A DNA stretch of 64,000 bases from Meconema thalassinum (GCA_946902985.2 OX336389.2:1009081441-1009145440); one strand, 5' to 3'. Counted from the stretch's first letter, positions 1-10,735 are shown. Translations and numbers: made by a program. The notes: generated by a model not told the origin, from the sequence alone.

Positions 1-1186
1 AAGGCCATGAACATTTTCCTTAATTCCCATTTCTCTTTCCTAAACCTCTCACTAACAATCTGCAATAAATTTGTAATCTAGGTCTGTTCCAATAAGGTGT
101 CATTCTAAGAAGTGCCCTTCCATTTTTGTTGGTTTATCATTAAGTATCTCTGTATAATTTTTGTGATACGTGTCTAGCACACGTTTCAAACTTACATTGT
201 TCCTCCCTTCAAAATCAGGGAAAACAATTCTCTAAACTCTTGAGCGAGTCATGTTCAGGTTTCACGAAATGGAAACTGCCCCATTTCTCGTGTTTCCTAA
301 TTAAACATAGGAAGTCTAGAAACTTCCTTTTCACTTTCGCCAGGTTTCACAGTAAGTGACCTGCCCTCTTTGTATAATTCCCATATATTAACTCTGTATA
401 AATATAAGAAGTTGTAGGAACTTCCTTTTTATTCTTTATGTTTTACATTTTGTTATCTTCGAAGTTGTTATTCTCGTTAGAATGTTCTTTCTGAGGTTTC
501 GTATAGTACACTGCCTGTACTCCTGTAAATGTTAAAACTTTAATTACTCCATTTTGCCTATTTATGAAATCTTACCAAGATTTTTATACACGGTTTAAGA
601 AACCTTGTAAATTGTCAATTGCCTGGAGCAACCGTTTAATGTTAAGAGGTCTGCGACCCTATTTGTTAAAAAGTTCAAATGAACTATGTTTATTAAAATT
701 ATATTGCATAATTGTTAATTTCCTAAAACTTCCTGCATTGTTAAATAAATTAAATATTTGTTTTTGGATTCATCATTTCTCTGATACTACAGTTAGGCAG
801 GATCCTGGCTTTCCTAGCTCTTCCTAGGTTTATGCCCTCGTTAACACTTAATAAAGCTTTTACTATCTGTCTGGCCAGATCATCACCCTTCCCTATAGTA
901 CTTTTATTCGTGCTTGGAAGGAAACACACTAAAGCCTCTCTCTGGCAAACTGCCCAAGCCTTATCTGCGGTTCCCGTCAGCTTCGACCAAGCTCGTAGCC
1001 ACTTTAGGTATCCGAGCACATATTTGCGGTGGCAACCGCTTCTAAATGGTTTAAAAGTCAAATTAATAACTTTTGTGGGACTCTCCTCCTATTCTTCTAT
1101 CCTTCTTTTCCAATCCCAAATCTACTTCCTTCTCTTAATCATCTTCCCTTGGTGGGTGGGTTATTCCCTAGCCTATAATCTACCCA
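1..1186 (+). repeat. 5' LTR of BEL element (3' portion only)
   Basis: This is the right-hand part of the 5' LTR, matching 6475-7660 base for base as far as can be read. The end at CTACCCA is set by comparison with three solo LTRs of the same family whose target duplications define the terminus. About 1.27 kb of the LTR lies to the left of the window. Short ORFs in it recur identically in the 3' LTR and show no protein similarity. Confidence 0.9.
397..406 (+). promoter_or_regulatory. Possible TATA box in the LTR
   Basis: TATAAATATA lies about 0.8 kb before the LTR end, and the same motif is at 6871-6880 in the 3' LTR. It is a plausible core promoter for the element transcript. In AT-rich DNA such a match is weak evidence on its own, and no start site can be fixed. 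Confidence 0.25.
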
Positions 1187-1190
1187 AAAT

Positions 1191-1209
1191 TTGGTGCCGA
1201 AACCCGGGA
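1191..1209 (+). other. Primer binding site of BEL element
   Basis: TTGGTGCCGAAACCCGGGA begins 4 bases after the LTR end. Position and TGG-type start fit a site complementary to a tRNA 3' end for priming minus-strand DNA synthesis. The tRNA was not identified. Confidence 0.7.
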
Positions 1210-1450
1210 GAGTCCATTTTTTATTTCTATTGTTTGTCAAGTGTCATTTGACAATACCTTGCAAATTTTTTATATCTCCTTTGGATCTTTCAGCTATATC
1301 TACGTCATGCAAAGCCTGTGAACGGGAAAGAGGCCGCTCCTGTCTCCTATGGTGTGTCCTGTTCTTTCGACCCATTCTCTGCTGCAAACTTGACAGCATC
1401 TTCAAGGTTCTACAGTTTCGTGAGTTGTATTTCTATTTATTCTTTTTATC

Positions 1451-4400
1451 ATGGCCCCTACTGAAAAAGATGAAACTCTCATTGCTAGACGTTCTTCCTA
1501 TAAAGGGCAACTCACTAGATTCCGAAATTTCATCAGCAAATTAAATCCCGCCGAGCGTGATTTAGATATCTTAACACATCGTCTTAAGTTGTACGAACGG
1601 TCTTATGATTATTATGACCAAATTCAAACCGAGATCGAATCCGCTTGTCCAGACCTGCAATCGGATCGGGACGAGGTCGAACCCTTGTACTTTGAAGGAA
1701 TTGCAAAGGCCCACCAACTGATCCGCAATATCTCAGAACCGGACACTAGGGTCATCAATCCGGCCCAGCTAGCACCCGCTTCAGTTCACGAGAACAAACC
1801 GAAACCGTTACTTCCCAAGATAAGCCTACCGCACTTCTCAGGCAAGGAAGGTGAATGGTATTCTTTTTACGAACTTTATTGCTCCCTAATTCATGAAAAT
1901 ATCGAGATCCCAGACATACATAAATTTTATTTCCTCCGTACGTCTTTGGAATCTGAGGCCTTGACCTTGGTGGAGTCACTGCCTTTAAGCGCAGACAACT
2001 ACCACATCGCCTTTAATCTCCTTAAAGAGAGATATGGCAATTCACGTTTGAGTGTCGCTCGACACATCCGTTGTCTCTTCAACTTACCTGCCGTCAAACC
2101 TAATGACGTCACATCTTTAAGAGACCTCTTAGATTCTATGCAGTTAAATGTCAGAGCGTTATACCAGCTAAAACAGCCTGTCCAAACATGGGACACCATA
2201 CTCATTCACCTAGCTACATCAAGATTCGATTTTTCGACACTGAAGGCCTGGGAGATCGAACTCGCCTGCAACAAGGAACATTCGTTCGAACACCTTGTCT
2301 CGTTTCTCAACAGTCGATGTCAATTCCTTACAGCACTCGCATTTCAGTGCGAAAAAGTCGAAACGAATCCTCAGTGTCAAATTTTTGAAAAAAAACTTGC
2401 TTCTTCAAAGGGACATCAGCCCCCATTTGTCGAAAACAAACAAACCCGTTCTTCTTTCAATCATTCAAGAGAAGATATCAGGCCGCTTAACAAATCGTTA
2501 AAATGCACGCTCTGTAAAAAGCTTCACACCTTGTATTTGTGCAAATACTTTAAAGAATTGTCTGTCGAAGATCGAAGAAAGTTCGTCTTGAATAGCAAAC
2601 ATTGTTTCAACTGCTTATCACCTAAGCATTCTTCTTCGAACTGTACGTCATCAAATCTCTGTTTCCATTGTAAAAAACCGCATCATTCTTTATTGCACGT
2701 TCACGATAAATCGAGGTCATCAGCACCTGCCTCTTTAAGCTCCTTGCAGAGCCGCTCCGAACAAACTAATGCTTCTTCCTGCATTTCCAACGCCGACACT
2801 TTTCACAGCGCGCAAACCCTGTTGACCACTGTACAATTTGAAATCCAAGATAGATTTGGAAATTGGTTCAAAACCCGTGGTCTTCTCGATTCCGCTTCAA
2901 CGCACAACTTTGTTTCGCAATCGTTGATTAAAAAACTAGGTCTTTCGTCATCGCCTACTTTTATCAATGTGACCGGCATTGACAATTTGAAAACTCAAGT
3001 TTTGCAGTCTTCAAAATTGAAAATCAGAGACGTTTGCCAAAGAAACACCAATCTTAATTTAAACTGTCTCATTCTTACCAGTATTGGCAAGGACACTCCA
3101 AGTCACTCTATCAATACCTCCGGGTTAAACATTCCCTCGCATTTAAGGTTAGCCGATCCTCAGTTTAATGCTCAAGGTCCCATTGATGTGCTTTTCAGTG
3201 CCAATGTTTTTTGGAATTGCATTCGCAAACAAACACGCAAGTTATCTTCAACCGTGGTCGCTAGAGACACCGATTTTGGTTGGGTTATCACTGGTGAAAT
3301 CAAACATACCAGTGTTCAAACCAAAACGCAATGTCATTTCGTCACAGCTGACATAAATCCCATTTCTGAAAAAGAGAACGCTCATGTTTCAAATCTCAAT
3401 ATTTTTGAAAACCACTTGTCGAAACGATGTCTTATCGTGAACAACTGCGCTAACCCTGTAAGTTGTTTAAATGGCTTTTCCTTCTTCCCGCACAAGATGG
3501 CCATTCAAGTTCGCCTTGCTTTGTGTTATTTCGTCTATCTTCTTATGTCATTTTTTATAGCAGTTAATTGCTTAAACTATTCCTCGAAAGCTATCTTCCC
3601 CTTGTGTAAAACCATGGCTATCAGTCACCAGCACTTTGCTGTACGCTATGTTTCACTTCTTTCGTTATGTAGAAGGATGGCCACGGCCGGCTCCTCCCTC
3701 CTTCCTCGCAATTGGAAGTCGCTCATGAAACCGCTTGAAACTCTGAATTCTATAGCATCTAGAATAACTATTCTTATGCATAACCTTCGTCTCAATGTCC
3801 CAGCTTGTCTTCTTTGCTCGGAAGAATTAAGCTTCTTTTTGTTGAAAATTGTCCGATTTCGTGATCCTCTCAATTATGCGAAATTGATTTCCTCTTTTAT
3901 TTCATATAGCTTTAAATTGCTTTTTCACGTCCAAGTTACGATTGACTGCATGTCGTGTTACTCGTTCTGCTTTAAGTTACAGCTGATTCACCAAATGTTG
4001 TGTGTGTACTTCGAACTGCTTGTTTGTCAGACCTGTTTGTATACACGCCGGAGGAACGCCAAGTTGTTTATTTCCTGTACGCTTGACACAGTTCAAAGCA
4101 AGTTTCTCTTATCTCAACTCTGGCTGATTGCCAAGCATTGTCTAGCGAGTTGCTACTACGAGTACAGAAGCAGTTTACCTACTTCCCAAAATAAACTCGT
4201 TCCGCTTAAGGACTCTGTCAGCTATTTATATGTCTTATCTCGTTGTACTATGTGTGTCAAGGCCGTGCTTATTTACGTCTTCCGCTTACTCATGCTCGTA
4301 TTCCATAACCGCTTTGATCCCTGTTTCAAAACTTCGTTGCGTATTTCTCACGCGCGTATGTATTGCAATTTGCTTGCATATTTTGCGATCTTAATGTTCA

Positions 4401-5089
4401 TTTATGAACAAACTTGTTTTTTCTCGTCGTCACATTCGATGTGTTTTTGTATTCATGCTTGTTATGTCACGTTTTTCGCTGACTTAAGTATTTTTCTGAG
4501 TAACCCCTTTGATACTCATTATAACTTGAGGTTATTGTTTATGGCTACTCGTTGGTTACCTATGGCGTTCTTGCTTTCTACTCGCATAGTTCCTTTGTTT
4601 ATTTGGTATATTCTTGTCCTGAATAGATGTACTTGTTCCTATACGCTTTGTTTAAACTTGCCAATTCTTCTTTCTCATCGTATCGCAATCTTTACTAGTG
4701 CTTTATTTCCCTCAGCTTCCAGCTATTTTGTGATTGAAAGTGTTGATAATTCTCGCCTTTCAACTCCGCTTTCCAATGACCCTGATAACCTCCTTCCACT
4801 TACACCTGGTCGCTTCTTTACACGCACTTCTCTCTCTGCCCATCCTCCCCTTCCTAATTTTTTCAGGGATTCTGATTTACCTATTGTTTGGTGTAAACTT
4901 GAAGCCCTCCGTAATTCCTTTTGGAAGAGGTGGAACTTGGAATATTTAACTTCCTTGCAGGGGAGACAGAAGTGGTTTCTTTCCAGTCCCGACATTAAAG
5001 TGGGAGACTTGGTCTTAGTTAGGGATGTTTCACCCCCCCCTAGTCTGGCCCTTTGGAAAAGTGACCGAGTGTTGCCCTGGGAGAGATAG
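1451..5089 (+). CDS. BEL Gag-protease polyprotein with novel central domain and integrase C-terminal tail
   Basis: This 1212-codon ORF starts 260 bases after the LTR. Residues about 118-295 match the DUF1759-type Gag of BEL elements (KISLPHFSGKEGEWYSF). Residues about 350-420 hold CxxC/H/C zinc knuckles (CTLCKK, HCFNC, CFHCKK). Residues about 455-620 are the DUF1758 aspartic protease, with LLDSAS at about 477 and DFGWVITG near 607. BEL proteins normally continue into RT, RNase H and integrase. Here residues about 661-1094 match nothing I know: rich in Leu, Phe, Cys and Ser, with several hydrophobic stretches. From about 1095 (NSRLSTPLSNDP, LTPGRF, FWKRWNLEYL, VGDLVLV) it is the BEL integrase C-terminus. 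The frame ends early at a run of eight C. The element is therefore Gag- and protease-competent at most. Confidence 0.85.
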   Translation: MAPTEKDETLIARRSSYKGQLTRFRNFISKLNPAERDLDILTHRLKLYERSYDYYDQIQTEIESACPDLQSDRDEVEPLYFEGIAKAHQLIRNISEPDTRVINPAQLAPASVHENKPKPLLPKISLPHFSGKEGEWYSFYELYCSLIHENIEIPDIHKFYFLRTSLESEALTLVESLPLSADNYHIAFNLLKERYGNSRLSVARHIRCLFNLPAVKPNDVTSLRDLLDSMQLNVRALYQLKQPVQTWDTILIHLATSRFDFSTLKAWEIELACNKEHSFEHLVSFLNSRCQFLTALAFQCEKVETNPQCQIFEKKLASSKGHQPPFVENKQTRSSFNHSREDIRPLNKSLKCTLCKKLHTLYLCKYFKELSVEDRRKFVLNSKHCFNCLSPKHSSSNCTSSNLCFHCKKPHHSLLHVHDKSRSSAPASLSSLQSRSEQTNASSCISNADTFHSAQTLLTTVQFEIQDRFGNWFKTRGLLDSASTHNFVSQSLIKKLGLSSSPTFINVTGIDNLKTQVLQSSKLKIRDVCQRNTNLNLNCLILTSIGKDTPSHSINTSGLNIPSHLRLADPQFNAQGPIDVLFSANVFWNCIRKQTRKLSSTVVARDTDFGWVITGEIKHTSVQTKTQCHFVTADINPISEKENAHVSNLNIFENHLSKRCLIVNNCANPVSCLNGFSFFPHKMAIQVRLALCYFVYLLMSFFIAVNCLNYSSKAIFPLCKTMAISHQHFAVRYVSLLSLCRRMATAGSSLLPRNWKSLMKPLETLNSIASRITILMHNLRLNVPACLLCSEELSFFLLKIVRFRDPLNYAKLISSFISYSFKLLFHVQVTIDCMSCYSFCFKLQLIHQMLCVYFELLVCQTCLYTRRRNAKLFISCTLDTVQSKFLLSQLWLIAKHCLASCYYEYRSSLPTSQNKLVPLKDSVSYLYVLSRCTMCVKAVLIYVFRLLMLVFHNRFDPCFKTSLRISHARMYCNLLAYFAILMFIYEQTCFFSSSHSMCFCIHACYVTFFADLSIFLSNPFDTHYNLRLLFMATRWLPMAFLLSTRIVPLFIWYILVLNRCTCSYTLCLNLPILLSHRIAIFTSALFPSASSYFVIESVDNSRLSTPLSNDPDNLLPLTPGRFFTRTSLSAHPPLPNFFRDSDLPIVWCKLEALRNSFWKRWNLEYLTSLQGRQKWFLSSPDIKVGDLVLVRDVSPPPSLALWKSDRVLPWER
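3430..4730 (+). other. Unrecognised open segment replacing RT, RNase H and integrase core
   Basis: This 1.3 kb stretch stays open in the Gag frame. The sense strand is T-rich, so the predicted peptide is hydrophobic. No YxDD, RNase H or DDE motif is visible. A GTAAGT donor-like site at 3458 and pyrimidine-tract acceptors ending at 4715 and 4722 lie near its borders, but removing 1258 or 1265 bases would not keep the frame. It may be a captured sequence, an envelope-like or membrane domain, or a derived spacer; no choice can be made by eye. Confidence 0.6.
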
Positions 5090-5170
5090 GAGAGTCAGGG
5101 TATTCAGAGTCTTGATCAATAATGGTCAGATCACAAGACTACTTTTCGACAATTGTTCATTACTGTACTT
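5025..5170 (+). pseudogene. Frameshifted end of BEL integrase C-terminal domain
   Basis: After the C8 run at about 5033-5040 the integrase tail continues in the next frame: WPFGKVTE, then PGRDRRVRV, then a stretch that aligns with the usual end of BEL polyproteins. The long ORF stops at 5089 because of a length change in the C run. It is either a real slippage mutation or an assembly error in a homopolymer. Confidence 0.7.
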
Positions 5171-5208
5171 GTTTTTCTTGCTCGCTGTTGGTGTCTGTCC
5201 CCCCAGTA

Positions 5209-7660
5209 TGGTGTATTCTCTGAATACACGGTACGAGAGATATATTTTCTATTGCTCTTTGCATGTTCATTTCTTCCTTCCTCTTTGCCAAACACCAACA
5301 GTGATCATCTGTTTTCTCCTTGTTGGGCATGTCTCTTATGTCTTCATAAGTATGTTTCAGATATATAACTTCTGTGGTCCACCTAGCGTCATCTAGTAGC
5401 GAACCTCTGAAGCTACTCAATTCCTCATCGTGCAAGATGACTTACTTATCCATTTGGCTACCAGATCTCGTTACCATCGTCAGCTATTTTCTCCTTGAGC
5501 AAGAGGACTACGTCTACTGTTTCACTCACCATGCTGCGCTAATATCGCCTACTATCAACTCTTAGAAGACCATCCATCAAGAAGAGAATTATTTTTTGCT
5601 AAGTTGGTTATGCTGATATGTATACCTTTTGTTTCCTACCCCCACTCTCTCCCCTTCCTAGGACCTTCCGTGCTTCGTTGAGCTGCTCTCACTTCTTAGT
5701 CGGCAGTCGTAGTAATCAGTTAAGGCTCAACCAGAGCCAGCCTCCTGACCTAACGAGGCATTTTTTTTAAATTCCACGCTATGTTGGAACTTTAAGCATC
5801 AGTGAAGAACTTCACCCTCGCCATGCAACAAAGATAAGTACCTGATTCAAGTTTTAACCTCATCTTCATGATTTTACTTACCACATGCTTTTAACTATAT
5901 TTTATGGGCATTGTGAGGTTACTTGGTTTTGGGCAGAATCATCCTCCGCGGGATTTTCCATGTTGAGCCTTTGTTTAATCAAGCTAATCTTGGTGAAAAG
6001 CAGCATTTCTTATGCTTGCCAAATGAGAAATCTTCTCACTACGTGGGATATTATCTAATACCCACTGTCTACAATTTACAAAGCAAGTTCCTCCGCTGGA
6101 TTTACATTAGCCCCATTTCACTACTAAGATTGTTCTGGAACTTTCCAGATTCGGTACTCAATCTACGAGTCCTGCCGTCATGTATTTCTCACGTACTTGG
6201 GAGAATTCTGTTTAAAACTAAATTACTACAATAGTGAACTTTCGTCCACCGCTGGGACATTCTATGGCGCATTTAATTGTAAATTACAACTGGTTCAAGA
6301 AATAGACTCTCACCTACATAGTGCAATCAGTTCTTCCTATAATTGCAATAACTTTCTTTTCCACAAACTTTGTGTCTCCACAGTGAACATTTCATATGTT
6401 TCAATGAACTATAGTGAAAACCAGTGCTTGCTCAACTTTTCTACCGCGTCGCGATCGTCCGCTTATATTCAAATAAGGCCATGAACATTTTCCTTAATTC
6501 CCATTTCTCTTTCCTAAACCTCTCACTAACAATCTGCAATAAATTTGTAATCTAGGTCTGTTCCAATAAGGTGTCATTCTAAGAAGTGCCCTTCCATTTT
6601 TGTTGGTTTATCATTAAGTATCTCTGTATAATTTTTGTGATACGTGTCTAGCACACGTTTCAAACTTACATTGTTCCTCCCTTCAAAATCAGGGAAAACA
6701 ATTCTCTAAACTCTTGAGCGAGTCATGTTCAGGTTTCACGAAATGGAAACTGCCCCATTTCTCGTGTTTCCTAATTAAACATAGGAAGTCTAGAAACTTC
6801 CTTTTCACTTTCGCCAGGTTTCACAGTAAGTGACCTGCCCTCTTTGTATAATTCCCATATATTAACTCTGTATAAATATAAGAAGTTGTAGGAACTTCCT
6901 TTTTATTCTTTATGTTTTACATTTTGTTATCTTCGAAGTTGTTATTCTCGTTAGAATGTTCTTTCTGAGGTTTCGTATAGTACACTGCCTGTACTCCTGT
7001 AAATGTTAAAACTTTAATTACTCCATTTTGCCTATTTATGAAATCTTACCAAGATTTTTATACACGGTTTAAGAAACCTTGTAAATTGTCAATTGCCTGG
7101 AGCAACCGTTTAATGTTAAGAGGTCTGCGACCCTATTTGTTAAAAAGTTCAAATGAACTATGTTTATTAAAATTATATTGCATAATTGTTAATTTCCTAA
7201 AACTTCCTGCATTGTTAAATAAATTAAATATTTGTTTTTGGATTCATCATTTCTCTGATACTACAGTTAGGCAGGATCCTGGCTTTCCTAGCTCTTCCTA
7301 GGTTTATGCCCTCGTTAACACTTAATAAAGCTTTTACTATCTGTCTGGCCAGATCATCACCCTTCCCTATAGTACTTTTATTCGTGCTTGGAAGGAAACA
7401 CACTAAAGCCTCTCTCTGGCAAACTGCCCAAGCCTTATCTGCGGTTCCCGTCAGCTTCGACCAAGCTCGTAGCCACTTTAGGTATCCGAGCACATATTTG
7501 CGGTGGCAACCGCTTCTAAATGGTTTAAAAGTCAAATTAATAACTTTTGTGGGACTCTCCTCCTATTCTTCTATCCTTCTTTTCCAATCCCAAATCTACT
7601 TCCTTCTCTTAATCATCTTCCCTTGGTGGGTGGGTTATTCCCTAGCCTATAATCTACCCA
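5209..7660 (+). repeat. 3' LTR of BEL element (2452 bp)
   Basis: It starts TGGTGTATTC and ends CTACCCA, boundaries shared with three solo LTRs in the window. The start contains a hairpin-forming TGTATTC-TCT-GAATACA. It is about 450 bp shorter than the solo LTRs (2.9 kb), so it is a sub-lineage with internal deletions. A poly(A)-signal-like AATAAA is near 7322. Confidence 0.88.
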
Positions 7661-7663
7661 AAA

Positions 7664-8076
7664 GTGTCTCAGCTGGAGTGTGACACCCGAATCAAGGGGA
7701 AGATGACAAGAACGCCCTTCCCAAAGTGTTCCGAGAGAGAAACGAAACCACTTGACATCATCCACACCGATGTTTGGGGTCCACATCCGATCACATCCAT
7801 GGGCGGATCTCGGTATTCCATCACGTTTATCGATGACGCCTCCAGTTGGTGCGAGGTTCGATTCCTAAAATCAAAAGTCGAGGCATTCTACGCAACCGTA
7901 GAGAACGTCGCATTCGCTGAGAACTTCACCGGTCGGCGCTTCAAACAAATCCAGTCGGCTAACGGCCGCGAAGACTTCAGTGGAGAAATGGAAAAGTTCA
8001 TGAAGAGCAAGGGCATCACTCGACGGCTCACCGTACCTTACAATCCGGAGCAGAACGGCGTCGCGGAGAGGAATAA
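7664..8076 (+). pseudogene. Copia-type integrase fragment
   Basis: The translation runs from the end of the HHCC zinc finger (GKMTRTPFPK) through the integrase core: HTDVWGP carries the first catalytic Asp, QSANGRED is where the second Asp should be but is Ala, and PEQNGVAERN carries the Glu. The match stops at about 8076 and the frame ends at 8125. The BEL element sits directly on its 5' side, so the missing upstream half of the copia element is probably left of the window. The Ala change makes it catalytically dead. Confidence 0.85.
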
Positions 8077-8231
8077 CTGCACCCTGTTAAACGACGGCAG
8101 ATTATCATTAATATTATTATTATAATACAGTGAGTCCGAGAATGTTCTCCGCAGCGCCTACATGCTTCTGCGAGAGCTAGCTACAGCAGTTACGTTGGTA
8201 GCACGGCTGCCGCTTGCATCATCTCTACTTA

Positions 8232-8463
8232 GTATAAAACCAAGTCCCTGATTCTTGGATGTTATGGGTAAACTCGAGAACCACTGGATGGATTTTGATG
8301 CGGTTTTCACCATTCTGTAAAGGATATATCGAGTATGATTTATTTAGAAAATAATTTATTTACAATCAAAAGAAGCCGAGCAGTAACGATTTTAGTGGAA
8401 AAGTCGATAAAAAAAAACCTAGCGTCCGAGCGCTTTGTAAGCTTACGCTGGGCAAACCGTTAA
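8232..8463 (-). repeat. Dispersed repeat, related to 41583-42222
   Basis: Read on the minus strand it shares several blocks with 41940-42165: CGGTTTGCCCAGCG, CGTTACTGCTCGGCTTC, CCTTTACAGAATGGTGA, ATCAAAATCCATCCAGTGG and a GTTTTATACTA end. It is non-coding. The family was not identified; the wording resembles the 3' regions of non-LTR elements common in insects. Confidence 0.6.
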
Positions 8464-8476
8464 AAATATCTAAATA

Positions 8477-8925
8477 CTATGAGTGTAAGAATTGTTCAAC
8501 ATGAAAAGTTCTACAAAAAGTCCGTGAGAGCATATGTCTATCTTCCATACATCGCCCACTATAAGGGAACAACTGAAGCTTGTCTCTTACAGCTTTATGT
8601 GGTCTCGACGTAGAGATTCCTGTTTGTTGAGCTAATTTTCGTGTTGATTTACTTAGACTACGCAGCATTATGTCGGAGATTTCGTCAAGTTTTTCGTCTG
8701 TTAAAAGCGCAGGCCTGCTTGTTCCCGGTACATCGTGAACTGAGCCAGTCACACGAAATTTACTTACCAAATCCCGAACGGTATCACGGTTTGGACACTT
8801 TTGAATTAGGAAACCGCGCCTCAAATCTTAATTTTACATTTTCTGTAAACCGATCGCCTTCGCGAAAAACGTATTCCACAAAAAATAACTCTCTCTTCAG
8901 TAGTAAACATTACCGCCTGTATAGT
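8477..8925 (-). pseudogene. DUF4817-type transposase N-terminus, decayed
   Basis: The minus strand carries a helix-turn-helix region: CPNRDTVRDLVSKFR, GSVHDVPG, LTDEKLDEISDIMLRS, LAQQTGIS. This is the DUF4817 module found beside mariner-like transposases in insects. Upstream, in other frames, are MFTTEERV and VEYVFREGDRFTENVK, so at least two frameshifts separate the parts. No DDE domain follows. It is a 5' transposase remnant. Confidence 0.75.
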
Positions 8926-9135
8926 GTTGCACTCTTCCAATAATAATCTATCTGAACGCTCGCTTACACGCTGAAGACATGCAGTCTCGCGCGCTTAATG
9001 CGATACACACCGACAGCTCACACGGGGAAGTCCCGCTTTGAAGGACACAGTGCAGCCAACTAAAACTCATGACTCAACCACTCACAGCTGCACGTACCCA
9101 CTGTGGAGAACATACTCGGGCGCCCTGTATATAAA
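8926..9135. other. No gene seen
   Basis: About 200 bases between the transposase remnant and the family 1 LINE. It may hold the missing terminus of the DUF4817 element, but no inverted repeat could be confirmed. Confidence 0.4.
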
Positions 9136-9235
9136 TGTGGGAAATTCTCCGGTGGCAAATTGTAGAAATACAGAAAATCACCAACAATAACATCAAACAC
9201 AATATACACAATTCGCAATTTAGGAACTATAGTAA

Positions 9236-10735
9236 TTACATCGTAGTATTTACACAAAATTTCAATCTTCTCTTAAACACATCAATATGTTTGGGGAAAG
9301 GCTCTAAGACTGAGGCAGGTAATGAAATCCAATTACCTATACCACGGTTAATGAAAGAATATTTCCCATAATTTGTACGCTGTGGTCGGACCTTGACTTT
9401 ATGTGGATGATCTGCCCTACTCAGGTAGATGGGATTTCCCAGACGTCTGCTTAGTTCTCCCCATGCTGGCCGATTGGTGTAAGTGTTAAACATAGCGTAG
9501 AGTCTGGATTTCGTCCTTCTATCTTCCAGAGATTCCTACCCTAGTTTTTCTATCATTCGAGTTACACTACTTCTAGGATTAAAATCGTTGAGCACAAACC
9601 TAGCAGCCTTCCTTTGTACCTTCTCCAGCTCATTGATGAGCCCTACCTGATATGGGTCCCAAACAGCTGAGCCGTATTCCAAGATTGGCCTCACCGGGGT
9701 CAAATATCCTAACTCTCTTTCGGTAGAGCTACTGCCTATTAATACCCGCATTATAAAATGAAGTGATGTATACGCTTTGGAGTCGACACAACCCACATGA
9801 GTACTCCCATTTCATATCATTCCTTATATGGATACCCAAGTATTTGCACGAGTCTTCTTCTACAAGTATTTCGGAGCCGATATTATATTGAAAATCATGC
9901 TTTCGCCCTCTCCCTATTCTCATGAGACTACAGTTACCGGTACTCGTATTTATCTTCATTTTCTTGTCAACCGCCCATTTATGAACCAGGTTGAGGTCAG
10001 TTTGTAACTGAGCGTTGTCTTGAATTTTTCGGTATATTACACAATCCTCCACAAACAATCGGCAGTCATTTTTAATCCCATTTGGTAGGACGTTAATAAA
10101 TGCCAGAAATAACAGGGGCTCAATCACACTACCCTGAGGGACACCTGGCGTTATCAAAATGTCCTCCGAGAATACATTATCTATCTTAACCTTTTGCGAG
10201 CGGCCAGTTTTTTTAAATCCATAAAATTACTCTTTTTCAATCTTCATTGCCGCAAATTTACGGAGTAGTATGTCATGTGGGACGACATCAAATGCCTTCG
10301 CAAAATCTATAATTACAGCGTCAACTTGCACCCCCCTGTCAAGCGAGTCATTAATATCCTGAAAGAGTGATGACATTTGGCTCTCGCATGAGTACCCTTG
10401 TCATCCGTGTTGCTTCCCATTAAGTCATAACTTTCCCCACTGTTCCCTTAAGTAATCAGAAATAAGGTGCTCCATCAGTTTACATATGATGGATGTGAGG
10501 CTAATAGGCCTATAGTTTCCCATTACCAATCTGTTCCCTCCCTTGAATCTTGGAACTATTGTAACCCTTTTCCAGTCTTCGGGTATTTGTGTGTTATTAA
10601 TTGATACATTAAACAGCACCCCCAAGTATCGCCCAATGGCTGAACCTTTCTAATTCTTGCTAGAATCAACGATTGATTTATTCGGAAAGTTGGGCTATCA
10701 GAATCATAGTACCGATCCAACACACAGCTATTATA
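9236..10735 (-). pseudogene. Family 1 LINE reverse transcriptase, C-terminal two thirds
   Basis: Fragments in several frames include DWKRVTIVPRFKGGN, NYRPISLTS, VPQGSVIEPLLFLAF, FVEDCVIYRK (where the catalytic FADD should be, now VED), ILEYGSAVWDPYQ and NYGKYSF. These match in order the open frame at 45606-47156 and its continuation. The changed active site and frameshifts show a dead copy. Confidence 0.85.

Larger units (their letters stand above)
1..7660 (+). mobile_element. BEL/Pao LTR retrotransposon, non-autonomous derivative, left edge cut by window
   Basis: The sequence from 1 to 1189 recurs at 6475-7663 with no difference noticed on reading, so these are the two LTRs of one element and the insertion is recent. 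The internal part (1187-5208) has a primer-binding-like site, one long ORF with BEL-type Gag, zinc knuckles and DUF1758-like protease, and an integrase C-terminal tail. No RT, RNase H or integrase catalytic core is present, so this copy would need enzymes in trans. No obvious polypurine tract lies just before the 3' LTR. The 5' target duplication is outside the window; the bases after the 3' LTR are AAAGT. It lies inside a copia integrase remnant. Confidence 0.9.

Noticed and set aside
564..1251. Short ORFs in the BEL LTR (also at 7038-7683)
   Set aside because: They recur only because the LTR is repeated, have no recognisable domain and lie in untranslated LTR sequence.
3458..4722. Intron explanation for the novel BEL segment
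   Set aside because: Donor and acceptor-like sites exist, but removal of 1258 or 1265 bases shifts the frame into early stops; kept as an alternative inside the finding only.
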